Positions 1 to 5,127 of a stretch of 6,078 nucleotides of DNA are shown here, in pieces. The position numbers and the translations under genes are program-made. The stretch's first letter is position 1. Every line of letters begins with the position of its first letter. Origin of the DNA: an uncultured Burkholderiales bacterium (GTDB lineage: Bacteria > Pseudomonadota > Gammaproteobacteria > Burkholderiales > Burkholderiaceae_F); NCBI GenBank assembly GCA_903871435.1, contig CAIQGU010000392.1, positions 1 through 6,078 on the forward strand, written 5' to 3'. Below the pieces are notes generated by a model. The model saw only the letters and a program-made list of their open reading frames with translations, had not been told where the DNA came from and did not search any database.

Positions 1-60
1 GGTGCGCTCTATTGCTGCACCTGCACAAGGCGAGGTGAGCTCTTGCCGCCCATTTTCCTA

Positions 61-522
61 CTAACGCTTGGGGTACGGGGTCCCATCGCGGCGGGTATAA
101 GACTCGGCGCTGCCGTCGTAAATGAGGTCGATATCGGGATAGCTGGCACCATCGCCGGGAATCCGGCTGCCGACTTCGAGGCATACAGCCGGTTCGCCGC
201 TGCGATTGATGATCTGGTGTCCGTCGGGCACGCCGGCCGGAAACGCGGCGCAGTCTCCCGCATGCAGGACCTGCTCGCCGGCGTCGGTCACGAGAACCAC
301 CGTGCCCGCAACCACGAACACGAATTCGTCCTCGTGGGTGTGCCAGTGACGCTGGCTCGATGCGGTGCCGGGGGCAAGCTGCAGCAGGTTCACGCCAAAC
401 TGCGTCAGGCCACCCGCGTCGCCCAGCGCCTGTCGCGACCGGCCCGCGCAGATGGCGTGGAAGGGCGCCGGATATCCGCAACCGGTGCGCAGCGCGATGG
501 TACTCAGGTCCAGCTTGGGCAT
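61..522 (-). CDS. Small single-domain cupin protein
   Basis: A 153-residue protein predicted to fold as one cupin beta-barrel, probably cytoplasmic and metal-binding; the substrate is unknown. Cupin motif 1 is visible as G52, H59, H61, E66 and G73 (HWHTHEDEF). Motif 2 is G89, P95, G97, H102 and N106 (PAGVPDGHQIIN), with two extra residues before the histidine compared with the textbook spacing. The two His, Glu and final His would be the metal ligands. The C-terminus has a short tail ending in RRDGTPYPKR, typical of stand-alone cupins annotated only as cupin domain proteins. The ATG at 522 is chosen over one at 591 because GGGAGG lies 7 bases upstream and the longer form would overlap the preceding gene. 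It follows the membrane protein gene by 43 bases on the same strand, so the two are probably co-transcribed. An enzymatic, sugar-binding or sensing role cannot be told apart from sequence alone. Confidence 0.88.
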   Translation of the reverse strand: MPKLDLSTIALRTGCGYPAPFHAICAGRSRQALGDAGGLTQFGVNLLQLAPGTASSQRHWHTHEDEFVFVVAGTVVLVTDAGEQVLHAGDCAAFPAGVPDGHQIINRSGEPAVCLEVGSRIPGDGASYPDIDLIYDGSAESYTRRDGTPYPKR

Positions 523-529
523 GACGCTG

Positions 530-535
530 CCTCCC
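530..535 (-). promoter_or_regulatory. Shine-Dalgarno site of the cupin gene
   Basis: The minus strand reads GGGAGG here, 7 bases before the ATG at 522. It is the best ribosome binding site in this gap and decides the cupin start against the upstream in-frame ATG at 591. Confidence 0.7.
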
Positions 536-565
536 GTGCCTTGAAGCGTTCGGCTCCGTGGCCGC

Positions 566-1054
566 TTAATCGCTTGTCGCGCGACGTCCAATGCGGGGAC
601 GCCAGACGGCGATCACGATATTGGCGACGGCCACGATGGTAATGATCCATAGCCCGCCCCATTCTGTGCGTAATAGCTGCTCCAGCATTGCCGGATCGCC
701 CTTGCCGGCAGCGGCCATGGCGGAGAGCTCCGCCGCCTGGCGCGAACTGCCGCTGATGGTGAGCAGGCTGCCTTCGAACATGCTGATGCCGGTGATTGCC
801 TTGATCCAGGGCCAGCCGGCATTGATGTAGTACTCATTGGCGGCGATGGACAGCAGGCCGCTGATCAGGGTGATGCCGAGCGAGGGCACGAGCAGCCATT
901 GCGTGATGGCGGCAATGCCGTGTCGTACCGCCGCGTATTCGATCATGGAGTCATGCGGCGCGGTGAGGATGAGGACGAAACACGATGCCAGCGCCCCCAA
1001 CACGCCAACGGCGCCGATCTCATGCAGGAACTTGAGCGATTTACGGTAGAACAT
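566..1054 (-). CDS. Four-helix integral membrane protein, DUF2269-like
   Basis: A 162-residue predicted inner-membrane protein of unknown function. Four hydrophobic segments are visible at about residues 13-31, 47-71, 82-102 and 132-151. The N-terminus (MFYRKSLKFLHEIGA) is positively charged and contains a conserved-looking HE pair at 11-12 at the membrane edge. A charged loop at about 104-131 lies between helices 3 and 4, and the C-terminus (RPRIGRRATSD) is basic, suggesting that both ends are cytoplasmic. The overall pattern resembles the DUF2269 family of predicted integral membrane proteins; this is recalled from its length and opening motif and has not been searched. No catalytic motif is visible. 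The Shine-Dalgarno site is weak: a GGA about 9 bases before the ATG. The gene is first in a probable two-gene unit with the cupin and diverges from the hydrolase across a 232-base intergenic region. Confidence 0.8.
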   Translation of the reverse strand: MFYRKSLKFLHEIGAVGVLGALASCFVLILTAPHDSMIEYAAVRHGIAAITQWLLVPSLGITLISGLLSIAANEYYINAGWPWIKAITGISMFEGSLLTISGSSRQAAELSAMAAAGKGDPAMLEQLLRTEWGGLWIITIVAVANIVIAVWRPRIGRRATSD

Positions 1055-1091
1055 CGGGCATCCGTCGCGGCATCGGCCGCAGGGCGCATTC

Positions 1092-1104
1092 CGGTTGCCA
1101 ACCG
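1092..1104. promoter_or_regulatory. Candidate operator: 13-base dyad CGGTTG-C-CAACCG
   Basis: Two perfect 6-base arms flank a single central base. The site lies 37 bases upstream of the membrane protein ATG at 1054, where a promoter or operator for that gene would be expected. There is no T-run beside it, so a terminator is unlikely. No matching regulator is encoded in the window. A chance dyad cannot be excluded in a sequence this GC-rich. Confidence 0.3.
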
Positions 1105-1173
1105 TTTCGGGGCAGGCAGGAGAATGCGGTGTACAAGGGCCGCATGCTACGTGCGGATCGTGCGGTGGTAAAT

Positions 1174-1193
1174 GGGCCTGCGTACGGCCCGTA
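1174..1193. repeat. Overlapping short inverted repeats in the divergent intergenic region
   Basis: GGGCC at 1174-1178 pairs with GGCCC at 1186-1190 across a 7-base loop. TACGG at 1183-1187 and CCGTA at 1189-1193 form a second, overlapping dyad, so the two pairings are mutually exclusive. The site ends 20 bases upstream of the -10-like hexamer of the hydrolase gene, in a position suited to a regulator. It could equally be chance. A direct repeat of GTGCGG (1151-1156) and TGCGG (1161-1165) lies just upstream. Confidence 0.3.
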
Positions 1194-1213
1194 GCTTCGG
1201 CAGTCCCCGCGCG

Positions 1214-1219
1214 TACAAT
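1214..1219 (+). promoter_or_regulatory. Probable -10 element (TACAAT) of the hydrolase gene
   Basis: TACAAT matches the sigma-70 -10 consensus at five of six positions and lies 67 bases before the hydrolase ATG. A 17-base spacer would put the -35 at 1191-1196 (GTAGCT), a poor match, so the promoter is either weak or activator-dependent. Transcription would begin near 1226, inside the small dyad at 1220-1232 (GGTTT-TCC-AAACC), which could act as an operator. Confidence 0.4.
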
Positions 1220-1286
1220 GGTTTTCCAAACCTGTGTATTACCTGCCTATCCCTGAGATATCTGGCGCCAATTCCATGACGCTCAC

Positions 1287-2213
1287 ATGTCCGCGCTCCT
1301 GACCGAGCTGCCCCCCGCGCTGAGCGGGGCGCGCCACGAACTCACTACGCCCGGCGTTGGCCGCTTGTCGTGGTACCAGGACGCGCCACCTGCGCCTGTC
1401 AAGGATGCACGCCCCCTGGTGCTGGTACACAGCATCAACGCAGCCGGCTCGGCCTATGAGGTCAAACCGCTCTACGATCACTTCCGCAGCAGCCGCCCGG
1501 TATATGCGCTCGATCTGCCGGGTTTTGGCATGTCCGAGCGCAGCCGCCGGCCCTATGGTCCCCGGCTGATGACCGACGCCGTGCACGCCATGGTTGCGCA
1601 GGTGCAGCAGGCGCATGGTGGCGTCGCCGTGGATGCGATCGCGCTGTCGCTTTCCAGCGAGTATCTGGCCCGCGCCGCCGCCGAGGCGCCCACCGCGTAT
1701 CGAACGGTGGGGCTGGTCAGCCCTACCGGTTTCAACCGCGCCAAATTGCGCGAAGGACCGCCGTGCAGCGACCGCGGCCAGGCTGGGCTCTACTCGGTGA
1801 TGGGTTCGCCGCGCTTCGGGCGCTGGTTGTATGAACAACTTACCCGTCGCAGCGTGATCGCCTATTTCCTGGGCCGCACCTGGGGTTCGAACAATATCGA
1901 TTCCGGCTTGCTCGATTACGACTGCCTCATCTCGCGTCCGCAAGGCGCCGAGCACGCGCCGCTGCGCTTTCTCACGGGTTTCCTGTTTGGTGGCGACAGC
2001 GGCACGGTTTACCGGGCCTTGCGGTGCCCGGTCTGGGTGGTGCATGGTGTGCGCGGCGACTTCACGAACTACGTCGGCCTCGAGGCATTTCGCGACAATC
2101 CGAAGTGGAAGGTCGACGTGCTGCCCACCGGCGCGCTACCGCACTTTGAGATGCTGCCGGAGTTTATCCGCGCTTACAGGACCTGGATGCAGACGCTGGG
2201 CGTGGAGGCCTGA
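1287..2213 (+). CDS. Alpha/beta hydrolase with AxSxS nucleophile elbow
   Basis: A 308-residue alpha/beta-hydrolase-fold protein of unknown substrate, with no signal peptide. The core is recognisable in order: strand and oxyanion region LVLVHSINAAGSAYE (44-58), the LDLPGFGMSER loop (75-85), nucleophile elbow ALSLS with Ser121, LVSPTGF (143-149), acid region VVHGVRGDF with Asp258, and His286 in LPHFEMLPEF. Ser121, Asp258 and His286 would form the catalytic triad. The elbow lacks both glycines of the usual GxSxG motif (A119 and S123 instead), but the rest of the triad looks intact, so it is probably an active subfamily rather than a dead enzyme. The middle section (about 150-245) forms a helical cap. 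An in-frame stop at 1254 and the lack of earlier in-frame start codons support the ATG at 1287, although no clear Shine-Dalgarno site precedes it. It stands alone on the plus strand, so context gives no substrate; an esterase is the most generic guess. Confidence 0.88.
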   Translation: MSALLTELPPALSGARHELTTPGVGRLSWYQDAPPAPVKDARPLVLVHSINAAGSAYEVKPLYDHFRSSRPVYALDLPGFGMSERSRRPYGPRLMTDAVHAMVAQVQQAHGGVAVDAIALSLSSEYLARAAAEAPTAYRTVGLVSPTGFNRAKLREGPPCSDRGQAGLYSVMGSPRFGRWLYEQLTRRSVIAYFLGRTWGSNNIDSGLLDYDCLISRPQGAEHAPLRFLTGFLFGGDSGTVYRALRCPVWVVHGVRGDFTNYVGLEAFRDNPKWKVDVLPTGALPHFEMLPEFIRAYRTWMQTLGVEA

Positions 2214-2225
2214 CCCGTCAGCATT

Positions 2226-2528
2226 TCAGCAAGGATCCTCATCATCGCGCAGTTCGAACGCCCCGGATCGAACCAGCGCGATGATCTCCCGCGCGGCTGC
2301 GGCGTATTCGCGGGCCACCATCAGCCGCGCGCCACCCAGGGCGATGGACCACAGTCCATTCATCCCGTTCGTGTTGCCGTCGGCGATGAAGGACGGTATA
2401 CCTTCTGCCGACAGGCGGGCGCGCAGGATCTCCAACTCGCCGGGGACGGGAATCAGCGTGCGCGCCACCCAAACGAAATCGGTGGATTCTTCTTTATCGC
2501 CGGAATCGCGGGTTTGGGGCGGCGTCAT
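2226..2528 (-). CDS. Small DUF2007-like protein
   Basis: A 100-residue soluble protein. Residues about 20-85 resemble the DUF2007 domain, a small alpha/beta fold described as a putative prokaryotic signal-transducing domain. The pattern is VWVARTLIPVPGELEILRAR, then LSAEGIPSFIADGN, a short glycine/asparagine loop, then a strand with GGARLMVAREYAAAAREI. Both ends are charged and probably flexible (DSGDKEES; RDDEDPC). Its ATG overlaps the stop of the VWA gene in an ATGA sequence, so translation is probably coupled to it. A longer reading frame starting at 2666 is rejected because its extra residues lie over VWA coding sequence and look like a shadow. The function is unknown; the coupling suggests it serves the MoxR-VWA pair, perhaps as an adaptor or sensor. 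Confidence 0.82.
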   Translation of the reverse strand: MTPPQTRDSGDKEESTDFVWVARTLIPVPGELEILRARLSAEGIPSFIADGNTNGMNGLWSIALGGARLMVAREYAAAAREIIALVRSGAFELRDDEDPC

Positions 2529-3703
2529 TGCCCCCTCGCCAGGGCGCGCATCGCGCGGGTCAGTCCTTCGAGCGTCAGTGGGTACATCTTGCCGCCCATG
2601 ATTTCTCGGATGATGCCCACCGACTGCCGGTACTGCCACAGACCCTCGGGCTCCGGGTTGATCCACGCGGCGTGTGGAAACTGCCCGGCCAGCCGCTGCA
2701 ACCAGACCGCGCCCGGCTCCTCGTTGCCGCTTTCGATGGAACCCCAGGGCTGCAGGATTTCGTAGGGGCTCATGGTGGCGTCGCCCACGAAGATCAACCG
2801 GGTATCGGCGCGGTTACGGCGCAGCAGATCCAGCGTATCGAAGCGTTCCGCGTGACGCCGGCGGTTATGACGCCAAACGTGGTCGTAGACGCAGTTGTGA
2901 AAGTAATAGAACTGCAACTGCTGGAACTGCGAGCGCGCGGCCGAAAACAGTTCTTCCACCACGCGGACGTGCGCGTCCATCGAGCCGCCCACGTCGAGCA
3001 GCAGCAATACCTTAACGCGGTTGCGGCGCTCGGGCACCAGCCGCAGGTCGAGCGCGCCGGCGTTTCGGGCGGTGGCGGCTATGGTGTCGGGCAGGTCCAG
3101 TTCCAGGTCCGCGCCGTCCCGCGAAAAACGGCGCAGGCGCCGCAGCGCCACCTGGATGTTGCGCGTGCCGATGGCGACCTGGTCGTCGTAGTCGCGATAG
3201 GTCCGGGCTTCCCACACGCGTACCGCGCTGCGGTTCCCGTTGGCGGGTCCGCCGATACGTATGCCTTCGGGATGCGCGCCGCCATGACCAAAGGGAGAGG
3301 TACCGCCGCTACCGATCCACTTGCTGCCACCGTGGTGGGCGCCATCCTGTTCCTCGAGGCGCTTCTTGAGCTCATCCATCAGCTTGTTCCAGCCCATCTT
3401 CTCGAGCCTGGCCAGGTCCTCGGGCTTGAGGTCGCGGCGCAGCTGCTGGCGGAACCATTCCTCGGGAAACGTGGCCTGCAGGGGCGCCGCCGCCATCGCG
3501 CCGCGCACGTATTGGCCAAACGCGCGGTCAAAGCGGTCGTAGCGGCTCTCGTCCTTGACCAGGCAGGCACGGGCAAGGAAATAAAACTCATCGATGGAGG
3601 GCGGTATGAGATCGCGCTGCAGCGCCTCGAGCAGGGTCAGCAGCTCGGTGATGGACACCGGCAGCTGTGCTGCCCGCAGGTGGAGGAAAAAATCAACCAG
3701 CAT
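2525..3703 (-). CDS. VWA-domain protein, CoxE-like
   Basis: A 392-residue cytoplasmic protein with an N-terminal helical region and a C-terminal von Willebrand factor A domain of the CoxE-like type, which is usually encoded beside a MoxR ATPase. The N-terminus (MLVDFFLHLRAAQLPVSITE) and the helical section to about 115 precede a glycine-rich linker (about 121-157) and a linker segment containing WEARTYRDYD (164-173). The VWA domain starts at about 228: strand VKVLLLLDVGGSM (230-242) carries the MIDAS residues Asp237 and Ser241. The first MIDAS serine is replaced by Gly239. Later landmarks are FYYFHNCVYD (266-274) and LIFVGDATMSPYE (303-315). It starts 28 bases after the MoxR gene with GGGGG 8 bases before its ATG. 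By analogy with other MoxR-VWA pairs (CbbQ/CbbO, NorQ/NorD, RavA/ViaA), it probably links the ATPase to a client protein, which cannot be identified here. Confidence 0.92.
   Translation of the reverse strand: MLVDFFLHLRAAQLPVSITELLTLLEALQRDLIPPSIDEFYFLARACLVKDESRYDRFDRAFGQYVRGAMAAAPLQATFPEEWFRQQLRRDLKPEDLARLEKMGWNKLMDELKKRLEEQDGAHHGGSKWIGSGGTSPFGHGGAHPEGIRIGGPANGNRSAVRVWEARTYRDYDDQVAIGTRNIQVALRRLRRFSRDGADLELDLPDTIAATARNAGALDLRLVPERRNRVKVLLLLDVGGSMDAHVRVVEELFSAARSQFQQLQFYYFHNCVYDHVWRHNRRRHAERFDTLDLLRRNRADTRLIFVGDATMSPYEILQPWGSIESGNEEPGAVWLQRLAGQFPHAAWINPEPEGLWQYRQSVGIIREIMGGKMYPLTLEGLTRAMRALARGQ
2531..2537 (-). promoter_or_regulatory. Shine-Dalgarno site of the DUF2007 gene, inside VWA codons
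   Basis: The minus strand reads GAGGGGG just before the ATG at 2528. The motif is built from the Arg-Gly codons at the C-terminus of the VWA protein, immediately before the ATGA overlap. This arrangement favours re-initiation by ribosomes that finish the VWA protein, and it fixes the start. Confidence 0.65.
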
Positions 3704-3731
3704 GCTGCTTGCCCCCGATGCTTAGGCCGCG

Positions 3732-4637
3732 CTAGCGGTTGCGCCGGTTCATCTCCACCAGCCGCTCGAAGAGCTGCAGGTCCTGCTCGTTCTTGAGCAG
3801 CGCGCCGTGCAGCGGCGGCACGAATATGGCGTCGTCGCGCGTGTGCAGTGCCTCAGGTGGAATTTGCTCGGCGACCAGCAGCCGCAGCCAGTCCAGCAGC
3901 TCGGACGTGGACGGTTTTTTCTTCAGGCCCGGCAGATCGCGTATGGCAAAGAACGTATCGAGCGCGTTGCGCAGCAGTTCGGCGCGCAGGCTGGGGAAGT
4001 GCACGTCGACGATGGCCTGCATGGCCGCGGCATCTGGAAACCGGATGTAGTGGAAGAAGCAGCGCCGCAGGAATGCGTCGGGCAGATCCTTCTCGTTGTT
4101 GGACGTGATGACCACCAGCGGCCGATGCAGCGCTCGTATCGTCTGGCGCGTTTCATAAACGGCGAACTCCATGCGATCGAGCTCGCGCAGCAAATCATTG
4201 GGGAACTCCACGTCGGCCTTGTCGATCTCGTCGATCAGCAGCACGGCGGGCTCGGGGCTTTCAAAGGCCTGCCATAGCACTCCCCGCAGGATGTAGTTGC
4301 CGATGTCCGCCACCCGCGCATCGCCCAGCTGCGAATCGCGCAGGCGCGATACCGCATCGTATTCGTATAACCCCTGTTGCGCCTTGGTGGTGGATTTCAC
4401 GTGCCAGGCAAATAGCGGCATGCCCAGCGCCTGCGCCACTTCCTCGGCGAGCATGGTCTTGCCGGTGCCGGGTTCTCCCTTGATGAGCAGGGGCCGCTGC
4501 AGCGTCAGGGCCGCATTGACGGCCAACCGCAGGTCGTCGCTGGCCACGTAGGTGGCCGTGCCGGCGAAGCGCGGCGCGGTACCGGCGACGGGTTTTTCGG
4601 CAGGTCTGCTGGCGGGCTTGCTGGTGTCGACAGGCAT
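3732..4637 (-). CDS. MoxR-family AAA+ ATPase
   Basis: A 301-residue AAA+ ATPase of the MoxR type, expected to form a ring that remodels a client or helps metal/cofactor insertion using ATP. Walker A is GEPGTGKT (54-61), Walker B is LLIDEIDK (133-140), the sensor 1 region is ITSNNEKDLP with Asn180 or Asn181, and the arginine-finger region is FLRRCFFHYIRFP (R191/R192). The C-terminal lid has KKPSTSELLDWLR (240-252). All catalytic motifs are intact. Residues 1-22 are a low-complexity Pro/Ala/Lys leader before the core begins at about PRFAGT. The ATG at 4637 is the only sensible start: the frame is open up to 4826, but that stretch lies over the DUF1841 gene and reads like a shadow, and the next Met is inside Walker A. 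No good Shine-Dalgarno site precedes this ATG. It follows the DUF1841 gene by 37 bases and is followed by its VWA partner. Confidence 0.95.
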   Translation of the reverse strand: MPVDTSKPASRPAEKPVAGTAPRFAGTATYVASDDLRLAVNAALTLQRPLLIKGEPGTGKTMLAEEVAQALGMPLFAWHVKSTTKAQQGLYEYDAVSRLRDSQLGDARVADIGNYILRGVLWQAFESPEPAVLLIDEIDKADVEFPNDLLRELDRMEFAVYETRQTIRALHRPLVVITSNNEKDLPDAFLRRCFFHYIRFPDAAAMQAIVDVHFPSLRAELLRNALDTFFAIRDLPGLKKKPSTSELLDWLRLLVAEQIPPEALHTRDDAIFVPPLHGALLKNEQDLQLFERLVEMNRRNR

Positions 4638-4674
4638 GGCGTTTGTTATTTCTATGGATGAGGAATCACAAGCC

Positions 4675-5127
4675 TCAGGATGGAGTGCGACCCAGGCGAC
4701 GCTGCAGGCATTCGAGGTATCCCTGGTTGATGCTGGCCATGTCACCCGGCAAGGTACCGCGTTGGGCGCGCCAGATGACTTCACCCAGACATTCCATGGC
4801 CTCGTGGGCCGCGGCGTGACGGTCATCGTGCCGCTGCGCGAGGCTATCGATCAGGTCGCGGATGCCGGGCGGCTGGTCGATGGAGACCTGTTCTTCCAGG
4901 GACAGGTGCATGGACAGGTGCAGGAAGGGATTTTCCCGGCCCGCTTCCACGGGGAAGTCCCGCTCGAGCGCGCTGTCCACATCTCCCAGGATACCGTGGT
5001 ACTCCGGATGCTCCAGCATGCAGGCAATGGCGACGCGCTCCAGCGGCGTGACCGTCTGCGCAGCCAGGTGTTTGCTCCATGCGCCGCAGAAAAAGCGCCG
5101 CACTTCCTCGCGTGAGGGTTCAAACAC
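4675..5127 (-). CDS. DUF1841 family protein, GTG start
   Basis: A 150-residue soluble, mostly helical protein of the uncharacterised DUF1841 family. Recognisable blocks are FEPSREEVRRFFCGAW (2-17), LEHPEYHGILGD (38-49), NPFLHLSMHLSLEEQVSIDQ (66-85) followed by PPGIR, and HEAMECLGEVIWRAQR (108-123). Histidines and acids fall at helix-like i/i+4 spacing: H40/H44, H70/H74 and H104/H108/E112, which suggests a possible metal site; this is inference only. The start is GTG at 5127, which gives the family's expected opening residues. It overlaps the end of nth by 8 bases (GTGTTTGA), so translation is likely coupled. A longer frame starting at 5364 is rejected: its first 79 residues are arginine-rich shadow of the nth tail. 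No membrane segment or signal peptide is visible. Nth and DUF1841 genes are often adjacent in beta- and gammaproteobacteria (from memory). Confidence 0.9.
   Translation of the reverse strand: MFEPSREEVRRFFCGAWSKHLAAQTVTPLERVAIACMLEHPEYHGILGDVDSALERDFPVEAGRENPFLHLSMHLSLEEQVSIDQPPGIRDLIDSLAQRHDDRHAAAHEAMECLGEVIWRAQRGTLPGDMASINQGYLECLQRRLGRTPS

Noticed and set aside
1..60. Possible terminator or small gene downstream of the cupin
   Set aside because: Only a 5-base-arm inverted repeat without a T-run and a 14-codon frame (MGGKSSPRLVQVQQ) are visible; neither is convincing.
43..642. 199-residue plus-strand open frame opposite the cupin gene
   Set aside because: Low-complexity, arginine-rich shadow spanning two genes on the other strand; the cupin frame has both cupin motifs.
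1239..2045. 268-residue minus-strand open frame opposite the hydrolase
   Set aside because: Arg/Ala/Gly-rich shadow with no family signature, while the hydrolase on the other strand has a complete fold pattern.
2529..2666. N-terminal extension of the DUF2007 protein from an ATG at 2666
   Set aside because: The extra 46 residues overlay VWA coding sequence, and the ATG at 2528 has a good ribosome site and the typical ATGA overlap.
2528..3796. 422-residue plus-strand open frame opposite the VWA gene
   Set aside because: It lies antisense to a clearly recognised VWA gene, has no recognisable domain, and its length is explained by the low stop-codon frequency opposite a GC-rich coding frame.
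4552..5115. 187-residue plus-strand open frame
   Set aside because: Antisense to the DUF1841 gene and the start of the MoxR gene; its sequence shows no domain and mirrors the codons of the real genes.
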